Below, one piece after another: positions 8,007-15,575 of a stretch of DNA of 22,055 nt. The notes under the pieces were generated by a model. The model searched no databases. It saw only the letters and a program-made list of their open reading frames with translations, and had not been told where the DNA came from. The position numbers were made by a program, and so were the translations under genes. Source of the stretch: CAYLLN01 sp040901775 (GTDB lineage Bacteria; Planctomycetota; Planctomycetia; Pirellulales; Pirellulaceae); assembly GCA_040901775.1 (NCBI GenBank), contig JBBDYF010000170.1, forward strand, positions 1 to 22,055, read 5' to 3'. Position 1 is the stretch's first letter. Each line of letters begins with the position of its first letter.

Positions 8007-8216
8007 ATGGCAACGATCAAAACGACGGAAAAGGCCGAGCACGCCCCGGCTGAGGACGAGCACGACATTTGGGTTCATCTGACGCCCGAAGTGCGCAATG
8101 AATTGCGGGCCGAAGACTCGGTCGCTTGGAAGCAAGTGGTCGGCGTCTTGCTGTTCATCATTTCGATCGGCCTGGTCCTGGCGGTGTTTACCGCTTCCAT
8201 GTCAGGGCTGTGGTAG
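8007..8216 (+). CDS. Small hypothetical membrane protein (69 residues)
   Basis: Starts at ATG 8007 because AGGGGGAGAG lies about 6-8 nt upstream, a strong ribosome-binding site. An acidic, soluble N-terminal part (EHAPAEDEHDIWVHLTPEVRNELRAEDSVAW) precedes one membrane helix (VVGVLLFIISIGLVLAVFTA) and a very short tail. The layout is N-in with a single C-terminal anchor. No family recognised. The next gene on the same strand begins 27 nt later and also encodes an envelope protein, so they may be co-transcribed. Confidence 0.72.
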   Translation: MATIKTTEKAEHAPAEDEHDIWVHLTPEVRNELRAEDSVAWKQVVGVLLFIISIGLVLAVFTASMSGLW

Positions 8217-8243
8217 TCGGCCGATCTTGCTGAAAGTCGTCGC

Positions 8244-8690
8244 GTGACTTCCTGGCCGCCGAACCAGAGCGATCCCTCGCCCTATGCTCCGCCGACGGGC
8301 ATGGGTCCGCTCGGCGCGCAGCCGCGACGGCAATCGCTGCTGTGGCTGTGGGTGCTTTTGGGGTTTGGCTCGGTCGGGCTGCTCTGCTGTTGCGGCGGCG
8401 TGGTGGGTGTGATGTTGTTTGGGATGAATGTGGTCGAGGCGGAAGTCGCCGACCTGTTGCGCGACAATCCCAAGTTGCGGCAGCACGTGGGCGAGATCGA
8501 AAGCCTCGAACTCGACTGGGTGGCCACCGCCGCCAAGGAAGACGACGAGACCTTCGTCTATCGAGTGCAGGGGGACCGCGGCTCCGGCGTCCTGACCGTC
8601 GAGCAGACCGAAGACGACGACTGGAACAAGGTGATCGTGCGGGCCACGCTACGGCTGCCCGATGGCACCCAGGTGCAGATCGTTCCATAG
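8244..8690 (+). CDS. Membrane-anchored protein with a Coa1-like extracytoplasmic domain (tentative)
   Basis: 148 residues from GTG at 8244. The N-terminus is proline-rich (WPPNQSDPSPYAPPTG). A membrane helix spans about residues 32-60 and includes a CCCGG cluster. The outer domain reads VADLLRDNPKLRQHVGEI, then GDRGSGVLTVEQTEDDDWNKV, then a final beta-rich stretch. The pattern of 'NP.....G.I' followed by 'G.G.L.V' resembles the Coa1/Tim21-like domain that planctomycetes often carry behind a single helix. No partner gene for cytochrome oxidase assembly is present, so this is a fold guess rather than a function. Confidence 0.6.
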   Translation: MTSWPPNQSDPSPYAPPTGMGPLGAQPRRQSLLWLWVLLGFGSVGLLCCCGGVVGVMLFGMNVVEAEVADLLRDNPKLRQHVGEIESLELDWVATAAKEDDETFVYRVQGDRGSGVLTVEQTEDDDWNKVIVRATLRLPDGTQVQIVP

Positions 8691-8710
8691 TGGTTTGTCA
8701 CGACTAAAAC

Positions 8711-8820
8711 TAGGTGCCACGCCCACGGCACTCGTTTCGCTTGACCCCCCTAGGACTACGACGCCGTGGGCGTGTGATCCGCAGTCTGACACGCCCACGC
8801 AAGCGTGGGACGTGGCACCC
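8711..8820. repeat. Nested palindromic repeat element between convergent genes
   Basis: Three inverted repeats lie together. Outer arms GGTGCCACG (8713-8721) and CGTGGCACC (8811-8819). Inner arms ACGCCCACGGC (8719-8729) and GCCGTGGGCGT (8763-8773). A tight hairpin CCCACGC/GCGTGGG (8794-8809). All arms are perfect. It sits between the 3' ends of the Coa1-like gene and lptB. The GGTGCCAC edge recurs at 15868-15875 inside the cysteine desulfurase gene, suggesting a repeat family. It may also serve as a bidirectional transcription stop. Confidence 0.75.
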
Positions 8821-8869
8821 GTCAACTCAGCGTTGAACGTCCACTCGCAAAGCCAATGCCGGGTTGCTG

Positions 8870-9697
8870 CTACTCGGCGCGCAACGTCTCTTCTTCGTGG
8901 AGGTTTTCGCGGCGCGGGGCCTGTCGCGCGGCGGGTTCGGGGGCTAGGTGCGGCGCGGGGGGGCCACTCGCGCCGGCGTCGATGTTGCTGCCAAAGTAGC
9001 GTTCGCGGGCCAGCGGGTGGGCCAGCACCTCGTGCTTCTTGCCGTGGCACAGGACGGCCCCTTTGAAGATCACATAGGCCCGATCAACGATGTCGAGCGT
9101 CTCGCGCACCTGGTGGTCGGTAATCAAGATCGAGATGCCGCGCGATTTCAGATCGCGGATGATGTCTTGAATGCTCTGGATCGTGACCGGATCGATGCCG
9201 GTGAACGGCTCGTCGAGCAGGATGATTTCTGGTTCGCTGAGCAGGCAGCGGGCGATTTCGAGCCGCCGCCGCTCGCCGCCAGAGAGCGAACCGGCCTTGC
9301 TCTTGCGGATGTGGGCGATCGCAAACTGTTCGAGCAGTTCATCGCATCGGTCGCGGCGCGCGGCCCGCGCGACGCCAAGCAGTTCCATCACTCCCAGCAG
9401 GTTTTGCTCGACACTCAATTTGCGAAAGACGCTCGCTTCCTGGGCCAGGTAGCCCATGCCACCTTCCTTCGCACGGCGATACATGGGCCACGCGGTAACG
9501 TCGATGTCGTTGAGCGTCACCCGCCCCTGATCGGGCTCGATCATGCCGCAGGTCATGCGAAAGCTGGTTGTCTTGCCCGCGCCGTTGGGCCCCAACAGGC
9601 CGACAATTTCGGCATAATCGACGGCGAAGCTCACCCCATCGACCACCTTGCGGCGGCCATACGATTTGACGAGCCCCTCGACTTCGAGAATCGGCAT
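8870..9697 (-). CDS. lptB: LptB-type ABC transporter ATPase (lipopolysaccharide export)
   Basis: 275 residues from ATG 9697; GGAGG stands about 7 nt upstream. ABC motifs are complete: Walker A GPNGAGKTT (36-44), Q-loop Gln86, signature LSGGE (138-142), Walker B IILLDEP (158-164) and switch His195. LptB hallmarks include GLLGPNGAGKTT, MGYLAQE.SVFRKL, FTGIDP and ILITDHQVRETL. With LptFG it powers transport of LPS from the inner membrane. The C-terminal ~35 residues (GASGPPAPHLAPEPAARQ...) are a proline/alanine-rich extension not needed for the fold. It follows lepB by 20 nt, so the two form an operon. lptA, lptC, lptF and lptG are not in the window. Confidence 0.92.
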   Translation of the reverse strand: MPILEVEGLVKSYGRRKVVDGVSFAVDYAEIVGLLGPNGAGKTTSFRMTCGMIEPDQGRVTLNDIDVTAWPMYRRAKEGGMGYLAQEASVFRKLSVEQNLLGVMELLGVARAARRDRCDELLEQFAIAHIRKSKAGSLSGGERRRLEIARCLLSEPEIILLDEPFTGIDPVTIQSIQDIIRDLKSRGISILITDHQVRETLDIVDRAYVIFKGAVLCHGKKHEVLAHPLARERYFGSNIDAGASGPPAPHLAPEPAARQAPRRENLHEEETLRAE

Positions 9698-9717
9698 ATG
9701 TGTCCTCCGTGACGAAC

Positions 9718-11574
9718 TTAGCGTATCCGTCCCATCTGGCTGAAGTTCGGCTGGAACGGGATCGGCCGGTTCCAGGTATGCGGCCAGTAAATCAGCAGGG
9801 CCTTGCCGATGAGCAAGTCCCGTTCGACGTAATGATGCTTCTTCTCGAAGTTTGGTGGGCCCCAATAGCGGCCGTCCGAGCTTTGCGGGCTGTTGTCTCC
9901 CAGCGGCAGGAACTGGTCTTCTTCGAGCGCGAAGCTGACATACCGCCGTTGCTGGTCGTCGAACAGGTTGCTCGTTTCCCAGAGTTCGGGGTCGGCGAAG
10001 ATCTGTTGGATGGCCGATGCTTCGTCCGAAACGTAGTCGCCTCCGATCCGCACCTGCGCGACGTAGTCGTTGTTGTCGCCCCCCGTGGTCGCGGTGTAGT
10101 ATTTGTCGCGATAGATCCGCAGGTCCGAGACCTTAACCGCCGCCCCGCGCGAGCCGATCCCTGCCGGGGCCAGATCGCCGGGATCGACGGGCGACCAGGC
10201 GGGAGCGACCAGTTCGTCCGAAAAATACGTCGTCGGGCCGTCGAACTTCACCACCCGGCCGTTGACCCACAGCAGCACCTCGTGATCGCAGTTCGACATT
10301 CGCAGGCGATACGAACCGGAGCCTTTGACGCTGGTCGTTGCCGTCGCTTCGGTGGCAGTCGTGCCATCGTCGTCGTCGAAAAATTCTTTGAGCTCGCCAT
10401 CGGGACCGATCCGCCGTAGCGTCGCCTTGCCGGTAGCCAGGTCGATGCGGCACTCGTGGTGGATGCCCGCCCGAAACAGGTCGAGCAGCAACTCTCCCTG
10501 GTTGCTGGTTACCTCGGCCAGGACTTCCATCGCCACGTCGTCCACCCAGTGCTGGCCCAGGTCGCTGGGCACGGGCGGCGGGCCGGGACCGGGCGAGTCG
10601 GGATTGTACTCGGCGGGATCGTAGGTGCCGGGGATGAGGTAGCTGGTCGGCTCTGTCCTTAGGTACTGGCTGATCGAGTGCCCCGCGTTGTAGGCATAAA
10701 AATCGGTGATGAGTTGACCTTCCCGGTCGAGCACCCCGGCCGGAAGCTTCCCTTGCAGTTCGATTTCGGTCCAGTCATCGTGGCTCGGAATCAGATGCCG
10801 GTAGCGGAGCCAGGCGTCTCGATCATCCGCCCCCTTGATTGTGAACGACTTGCCCCCATTGTCGGTTTGCCAGGCGGCAGCCGACTCGCCCGGCGAGCCG
10901 TCGGCTTGCCACCGCGTGGGCCAACCGATCTTGGTCAGCTCGGCGGGGATAAAGTTCGTATCGTGAACCAGTTGCAACAGCGCCCCCAGTTTGTGGGGCG
11001 GCTTGCGGGCGATGCGGTAAGCGTCGTCCGACTCGTCCAGTCCCCGCGTGTAAATGTTGCCGCCGGCGATGCGCACCCGCTCGTTGGGCAAGCCGATCAG
11101 CCGCTTGATGTAGTTCTGCACGGCATTGCCGGGATACTTGAAGACGATCACGTCCCAGCGCTCGGGCGCGGTCAGGTCGTAGCAGAACTTGCCGACGATG
11201 ATCCGGTCGCCGCTGAACGAGTGGTGGTTCGGCTTGTCGAACAGGTCGAGCGTTTGGGTGTAACGGCAAATCGGACAGGTCGTGGCGGTGACGTGCCGTC
11301 TGGAGAGTTGATCTTCTCGATTCCGTTCGTCGCTGGCGCTGGTCTGATACCAGTGAAAACATTTGGGACACTGCACGTCTTTGTGCCGCCCTTGCAGGGT
11401 GGGGGCCATCGACCCGGTGGGAATGACGAACGCCTCGGCCACGAAGCCGCGGAACAACAGCGCCAGGATGACCGCCATTGCGATCGACTCGATCGTCTCC
11501 CGCCAGCCGCCATCGGAACCCGGGACTTTGTCGGCGGAAGCTTTTTTCGGCTCTCTGGTTTTCGATTTGGACAT
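9718..11574 (-). CDS. lepB: Signal peptidase I, greatly enlarged with zinc-ribbon and large C-terminal-half insertions
   Basis: 618 residues, against roughly 200-320 for usual family members. A cytoplasmic leader precedes one membrane helix (~residues 29-45). The serine box FVIPTGSMAPTL places the nucleophile at Ser55; YIKRLIGLPNE gives the general base Lys157; the late box LPLGDNSPQSSDGRYWG is at about 556-572. An insertion at ~62-120 holds CPKC (69-72) and CPIC (100-103), a probable zinc ribbon. A second insertion of ~350 residues separates the lysine box from the last box. Part of it (RLRMSNCDHEVLLWVNGRVV...VSDLRIYRDKYY, about 410-500) looks like a LamG/concanavalin-type beta sandwich. The enzyme cleaves signal peptides on the outer face of the inner membrane. 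It heads an operon with lptB. Confidence 0.9.
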   Translation of the reverse strand: MSKSKTREPKKASADKVPGSDGGWRETIESIAMAVILALLFRGFVAEAFVIPTGSMAPTLQGRHKDVQCPKCFHWYQTSASDERNREDQLSRRHVTATTCPICRYTQTLDLFDKPNHHSFSGDRIIVGKFCYDLTAPERWDVIVFKYPGNAVQNYIKRLIGLPNERVRIAGGNIYTRGLDESDDAYRIARKPPHKLGALLQLVHDTNFIPAELTKIGWPTRWQADGSPGESAAAWQTDNGGKSFTIKGADDRDAWLRYRHLIPSHDDWTEIELQGKLPAGVLDREGQLITDFYAYNAGHSISQYLRTEPTSYLIPGTYDPAEYNPDSPGPGPPPVPSDLGQHWVDDVAMEVLAEVTSNQGELLLDLFRAGIHHECRIDLATGKATLRRIGPDGELKEFFDDDDGTTATEATATTSVKGSGSYRLRMSNCDHEVLLWVNGRVVKFDGPTTYFSDELVAPAWSPVDPGDLAPAGIGSRGAAVKVSDLRIYRDKYYTATTGGDNNDYVAQVRIGGDYVSDEASAIQQIFADPELWETSNLFDDQQRRYVSFALEEDQFLPLGDNSPQSSDGRYWGPPNFEKKHHYVERDLLIGKALLIYWPHTWNRPIPFQPNFSQMGRIR

Positions 11575-12420
11575 GCGCGTGAGGACGATGCGGGTGATCG
11601 CTGAGTAAGATCAAGGTTGTTCGCTGGCAGCCTGTAATATATCGGAATGCACCCCGGGCGGAAACTTGGAACGTGGCGGGCGCGGCTGGGCGGGTGCATA
11701 GCCAGATTTGCGCTGGGATTGGGATTGCGAAGAATGTCAAGGGGAGAATTGGCGGATCTTTTGTATGCTGGAACGTGGAGCTGGGTGGAATGTGCTTTGC
11801 CGCCCATCCATCAGCCAGTTCCGCTAGCATCCGCCGCATAAAATCAATTCACCATGTGCATCCCTGCCCTGAGCATTTCCCTGATTAGTACAAAAAACGG
11901 CCTGCAACGACCATCTGACCGGAGCGATCGTTAAAAACTGCGCTTAACCGCAAGGTGACTTTCGGCCGCCTTAAGGGCGCTTAACCGGAGCTGGCCACCG
12001 CCGTGATGGTTACGGCAGGAACCAAGCACCGCTGGGCAACCTACTGGCCTGAGAGCGGAGGTGTTTTTCGGCGATAATACCTTTCGGCGGACGAATTGCT
12101 GCCTGCCATCCAGGCAGCTTGTGTCAGTTCGGCAGTCGGATCCGCGGTCAGCAAAATCGAGCGAATTGTCTCGCAAGATTTTTGCGAACCGCCAGTCTCT
12201 ATGCACCGTCTGACGTTAGATCGCGGCAACTGTAGCCCGCGATTGTCGCCCTGGGCAGCAAGCACGCCCATTGCGATAGCGACATCCCACGCAGCGACAT
12301 CCCACGCAGCGACATCTCACGCAGCGCAAACCCTGTCGATGGAGACGCGCCCTTGGGTTCGACGGATCGAGCTGACCCACTCGCCACCAAGGTTGGCTAC
12401 TCATGGAGGAACAAACATAT
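11575..12420. other. Gene-free region between lepB and the 63-residue gene
   Basis: About 850 bases without a supported gene. Observed: an 11-bp direct repeat GCGCTTAACCG at 11940-11950 and 11977-11987; an 8-bp perfect hairpin GCTGCCTG/CAGGCAGC at 12098-12118, with no T-tract; and a 15-bp tandem repeat at 12279-12323. lepB upstream signals must lie at the left end, where only a weak TATATT (minus strand, near 11636) was seen. Short open frames here resemble no known protein. Confidence 0.5.
12279..12323. repeat. Three tandem 15-bp repeats
   Basis: Unit GCGACATCCCACGCA at 12279-12293 and 12294-12308, identical; the third unit 12309-12323 differs by one base. It lies about 100 bp before the start of the 63-residue gene. 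It could be replication slippage or a regulatory array. Confidence 0.85.
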
Positions 12421-12612
12421 ATGAACGAACAAATCCGGCGAGCGATTCGCCAGCGTGCCCAAAAGGCGCGCACCAACGACGACTTGGTACAAGCGGTCTT
12501 CGATTCCTTTCGCTCGCAGCAGATCGAGCTGCGCAAGGTTTCGCTCGAGGACATGAAGACGGCCCTGGTGGAAGCGGCCCGCGCCGCCAAGAACGGCCCA
12601 ATGGCCGCGTAA
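12421..12612 (+). CDS. Small helical hypothetical protein (63 residues)
   Basis: Starts at ATG 12421 because GGAGGA at 12405-12410 is a strong ribosome-binding site for it; the in-frame ATG 12403 overlaps that site. The product (MNEQIRRAIRQRAQKARTN... to ...EAARAAKNGPMAA) is charged, cytoplasmic and predicted almost entirely alpha-helical, with no membrane segment. The periodic charges at the N-terminus could make a coiled coil or a nucleic-acid-binding helix, but no family was recognised. It is convergent with the thioredoxin-TPR gene, whose stop is 10 nt away. Confidence 0.65.
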   Translation: MNEQIRRAIRQRAQKARTNDDLVQAVFDSFRSQQIELRKVSLEDMKTALVEAARAAKNGPMAA

Positions 12613-12622
12613 TCAGGGCCGG

Positions 12623-13480
12623 CTAATATAGCGCCATCGCCAACTTACGGCGGAACTCGCGGGTGAGCTCCGCCTCGTCGCCCAGTAGGCGGAATGCGCC
12701 GAGCATCGCCTGCCGCGCCTCGTCGCGCAGCGGGCCGCGCTCGCTGGCCACGACCGTCAGGCAAAGTGCCAGCCCTTCCTCGAACTGCCGGCTGGCAAGC
12801 AACGCTTCCGCAAGTTTCAGTTTCAGTCCGGCATCGGCAGGGGTTGCCGTCGCCTGAGCGCGCAGCTTCTCCAACTCGAAGTCGCTGAGGCGATGCGACT
12901 GCATTTCCAACTCGGCCTGGATCCGCTGCGCCTCGGGTTCCAGGAATCCGCGCCGCTCCAACTGTTCGAGAATTTGCCGAGCCGCCTCGGGCTCGTTGGT
13001 CAATTGCAAGCGGGCCAGGCCGATCGCGGCGTCCGAGCGTTGCCCGTCGAGCTCGATAGCCGCGCGGTATTTCGCTTCCGCCGCCGCGGGATCGGTCGCT
13101 TCCAGCGCCGCGGCCTCTCGCACCAGCAGCTCGGCCGGGCTGGGAACGATTCCCGTCAGCCACTGCCGCAATTGCGATTCGCTCAGCAGGCCCGTGAACG
13201 AATCGACCACCTGCCCCCCACGTAATGCATAAACGGCGGGAATTCCCTCCACCCCAAATGCCGCGGCTTGCTGCGGAAGCTGGTCCACGTCGGCCTTGAC
13301 GACCACGAACTGACCGGCGTATTCGTCCGCCATTTTTTCCAGCAGCGGACCCAACATGCGGCACGGCTGGCACCATGCGGCCCAAAAGTCGAGCACCACC
13401 GGCGTCGTTTGCGAGCACTCGAGCACGTCGGTTTCGAACCGATCGGCCGAAGTTTCCACGACAAAAGGCGAACTAGACAT
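12623..13480 (-). CDS. ybbN: Thioredoxin-TPR protein of the YbbN/CnoX type with an intact redox site
   Basis: 285 residues. The thioredoxin domain spans ~1-112, with active site WCQPC (Cys37, Cys40) and the cis-proline context EGIPAV. The remaining ~165 residues are helical TPR-like repeats (AAAEAKYRAAIELDG, LKLKLAEALLASRQFEEGLALC). This is the YbbN/CnoX architecture: a co-chaperone that passes clients to DnaK or GroEL and can protect thiols. E. coli CnoX lacks a full CxxC, whereas this protein retains one, so oxidoreductase activity is likely. It is divergent from the PHA-system gene across 90 bases. Confidence 0.88.
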   Translation of the reverse strand: MSSSPFVVETSADRFETDVLECSQTTPVVLDFWAAWCQPCRMLGPLLEKMADEYAGQFVVVKADVDQLPQQAAAFGVEGIPAVYALRGGQVVDSFTGLLSESQLRQWLTGIVPSPAELLVREAAALEATDPAAAEAKYRAAIELDGQRSDAAIGLARLQLTNEPEAARQILEQLERRGFLEPEAQRIQAELEMQSHRLSDFELEKLRAQATATPADAGLKLKLAEALLASRQFEEGLALCLTVVASERGPLRDEARQAMLGAFRLLGDEAELTREFRRKLAMALY

Positions 13481-13523
13481 GCTGGCTCTTTCGTAGCGTA
13501 GGCGACCCGCAGCACCTTTCCTT

Positions 13524-13529
13524 TATAAT
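13524..13529 (+). promoter_or_regulatory. Perfect -10 box for the PHA-system gene
   Basis: TATAAT 42 nt before the ATG at 13571. The -35 position (GGCGAC at 17-nt spacing) is poor, so this call relies on the -10 and its location in a short divergent region. Confidence 0.45.
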
Positions 13530-13570
13530 GCCTACCGTAGCGACAAGCAGCTTGCCCGACGGAGAATCCC

Positions 13571-13867
13571 ATGCCCAAGATTACGATTCGCGTTCCGCAC
13601 CAGATCGACCCGGTCGCCGCCTTTCCCAAGGTCGAGGCGGCCCTGCAAAAAACCGTGGCCGACTTTCAGGGGCACGACCTCACCCTGACCAAGAGCGACA
13701 CCTCGGCCCAGTTCTCGTTCAAGAGCATGGCCTTCACGATCAAGGGGAAGGCCGAAGCGACGCCTCAGGAAGTCGTCGTGGAAGTCGATCTTCCCTTTGC
13801 CGCCATGATGTTCAAAGACAAGGCCGAACGGGCGATTCACAGGAACATCGTCGCCGCGCTGAGGTAA
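13571..13867 (+). CDS. Polyhydroxyalkanoic acid system family protein (PHA granule-region type)
   Basis: 98 residues; CGGAG lies 8 nt upstream of the ATG. The sequence MPKITIRVPHQIDPVAAFPKVEAALQKTVADF, then SFKSMAFTIKGKAEATPQEVVVEVDLPFAAMMF, then the final KAERAIHRNIVAAL matches the small PHA_gran_rgn family. The order of features (helix, beta hairpins with the G.....P..V.V.V..P motif, terminal helix) is conserved. The family was named for genes near PHA synthase, but members in bacteria without such neighbours are common. No phaC, phaP or depolymerase is nearby here, so a link to storage granules is not supported locally. Confidence 0.82.
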   Translation: MPKITIRVPHQIDPVAAFPKVEAALQKTVADFQGHDLTLTKSDTSAQFSFKSMAFTIKGKAEATPQEVVVEVDLPFAAMMFKDKAERAIHRNIVAALR

Positions 13868-14093
13868 CTTCGGCGCAGCGACCGGCGATGATCGCCCAGG
13901 CTTTGCCATCCAAGCCCATTGATACAACTTCCTGCGTTTTGTGGCGGCCGCGATGCTCTGCAACCACATCCCCAACCATCCCAGCCTCGCCACCCTCACG
14001 CTGCGTTGCAAACCGCGGGCGGAGCGGCTAAAACGCTGGGCTTGTCCTTTGCTGGCTCGTCGTTCGTTCGCTCCTCTCCCTGGAACCGCCCGC

Positions 14094-15077
14094 ATGCCCC
14101 GCGTTCTGGTTACGCCGACCATCCTGCGCAATATCCCGGGCGACTATTCCGACATCCTGTTGCAGGGCGGTTTCGAAGTCGTTTACCCGCCCGAAGGCTG
14201 CGATACCATGCGGCGCGAAAACCTGCTGCGGGTGCTCGACGGCGTCGATGCGATGCTGGCCAGCACCGAGCTGCTCGGCCGCGACGTGCTGGAACAGACG
14301 GCCCTGCGGGTCATCGCCCGGATGGGGGTTGGCTACGATTCGGTCGATATTGGCGCCGCCACCGACTTGGGGATCGCCGTCACCATTACGCCGGGAACGC
14401 TGGAGGAATCGGTCGCCGAGCATACGATCGCGATGATGCTGGGGGTGACCCGCGGCCTGGTGCGGCGCGATCGCGAGGTGCGACAAGGAATCTGGTCGCG
14501 CACGCCGATGCCGCGGATGGCGGGCAAGACGTTCGGCATCGTCGGCCTGGGGCGCATCGGCCGGGCCGTGGTGCCGCGGGTGCAGGGGCTGGGAATGAAG
14601 GTCGTCGCCTACGACCCGTTCGCCGATCAAGAATTCGCCAGCCGCAGCGGCGTGACGTTGATGACGTTCAGCGAGCTGCTGGAAACGGCCGACGTCGTCA
14701 GCCTGCACTCGCCCACGACGGTCGAAACCGCCGACTTGATCAACCGGCAGACCCTCGCCCGAATGAAGCCGGGAGCGGTGCTGGTCAATACGGCCCGCGG
14801 GGCGGTGCTCGACGAAGAAGCGCTGTGCGAAGCGCTCGACCGGGGGCACCTGCTAGGTGCAGCTCTCGACGTATTCAAAACCGAGCCGCTGCCCATTACC
14901 AGCCGGGTGCTCGCCTACGACAACGTGCTGCTCTGCACGCATATGGGAGGGCTCGACTGCGAATCGCAGATTGCCGCCAGCAGCCTGGCGGCGCTCTGCA
15001 TTGTCGATCTGTTCCAGGGACGCTGGCCCGATGCGTGCGTGATCAACCGGCAACTGCGCGACCAGTGGAAGTGGTAG
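14094..15077 (+). CDS. D-isomer-specific 2-hydroxyacid dehydrogenase (phosphoglycerate dehydrogenase-like)
   Basis: 327 residues from ATG 14094 (MPRVLVTPTI); the frame stays open further upstream to 13941, but that part lacks family features. NAD-binding GLGRIG is at 151-156, with Asp174 (VVAYDPF) as the acid that favours NAD over NADP. Catalytic residues fit the family: Arg235 (VNTARGAVLDEEAL), Glu264 (KTEPLP) and His283 (CTHMGG). The substrate-binding loop RMGVGYDSVD is present. It lacks the C-terminal ACT domain of many serA products, so it may act on another hydroxyacid such as glycerate or hydroxypyruvate. Substrate cannot be told from sequence. Confidence 0.9.
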   Translation: MPRVLVTPTILRNIPGDYSDILLQGGFEVVYPPEGCDTMRRENLLRVLDGVDAMLASTELLGRDVLEQTALRVIARMGVGYDSVDIGAATDLGIAVTITPGTLEESVAEHTIAMMLGVTRGLVRRDREVRQGIWSRTPMPRMAGKTFGIVGLGRIGRAVVPRVQGLGMKVVAYDPFADQEFASRSGVTLMTFSELLETADVVSLHSPTTVETADLINRQTLARMKPGAVLVNTARGAVLDEEALCEALDRGHLLGAALDVFKTEPLPITSRVLAYDNVLLCTHMGGLDCESQIAASSLAALCIVDLFQGRWPDACVINRQLRDQWKW

Positions 15078-15087
15078 CGGGTGGTAA

Positions 15088-15420
15088 CTAGAACTGGTAC
15101 GACGTGCCGCAGCCGCAGGTCTTTTTGGCCATCGGAATGTCGAGGTGGAAGCCCCGCTGCTCCAAGCCATCGACGAAGTTGAGCGTCGCCCCTTCCAGGT
15201 ACAGTTCGCTCTTCTTATCGACCACCAAGTCTTCGCCATGGAATTTCAGGCGGCTGTCCTGGTTCTCGTCGTAGTTGCTGTCGAGGAACAGGCGATGCTC
15301 GTGGCCGCTGCACCCGCCGGCGACCAGTTTGACCCGCAGGAACATGTCCGGGGCGGCCTGAACCGCTTCCTTGTGCTTCTTGAGTTCCTGGGCGGCGGTT
15401 TCGGTCATTGTAAGCGACAT
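15088..15420 (-). CDS. A-type iron-sulfur carrier protein (IscA/ErpA/SufA family)
   Basis: 110 residues from ATG 15420 (MSLTMTETAAQEL), with GAGG 8 nt upstream. The three ligand cysteines are present: Cys37 in GGCSGHEHRL, and Cys102 and Cys104 in the C-terminal CGCGTSYQF. The protein accepts Fe-S clusters from a scaffold and delivers them to apoproteins in the cytoplasm. Which paralogue (IscA, ErpA or SufA) it is cannot be decided. It lies 155 nt downstream of the cysteine desulfurase on the same strand and has its own promoter-like sequences, so regulation may be partly separate. Confidence 0.93.
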   Translation of the reverse strand: MSLTMTETAAQELKKHKEAVQAAPDMFLRVKLVAGGCSGHEHRLFLDSNYDENQDSRLKFHGEDLVVDKKSELYLEGATLNFVDGLEQRGFHLDIPMAKKTCGCGTSYQF

Positions 15421-15549
15421 GGTTTTATCCTCTGCGGGTAGGCTGGGTGCGCTTTTTACAAGCATGCTTTAGGACAAGCATCTCTGTCAAAAGTATAGCA
15501 GCCAGTTTGGGGCGGAAAAGACCAGCCGAAAACTACGGCCTGGGTTTGC

Positions 15550-15555
15550 ATTATA
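15550..15555 (-). promoter_or_regulatory. Possible -10 box for the A-type carrier gene
   Basis: TATAAT on the minus strand, 130 nt before the ATG, without a good -35. A second candidate, TATACT, lies at about 15492-15497. Between this and the gene, ATGCTTGT occurs twice with 16-nt period (15458-15465 and 15474-15481), the first copy overlapping the palindrome AAGCATGCTT. This could be an operator. Confidence 0.35.
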
Positions 15556-15575
15556 AGCTATTGTGACACTTTAGT

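Noticed and set aside
11931..12206. Possible minus-strand 91-residue gene
   Set aside because: No ribosome-binding site, no recognisable family and a composition like random translation; left as gene-free.
13919..15091. 390-residue plus-strand open frame over the dehydrogenase
   Set aside because: A different frame of the same DNA with Arg/Ala-rich nonsense composition; the 327-residue frame has all catalytic residues.
15460..15469. IscR-type operator before the A-type carrier gene
   Set aside because: AAGCATGCTT is a palindrome, but it does not match a known IscR or Rrf2 consensus well enough to name a regulator.
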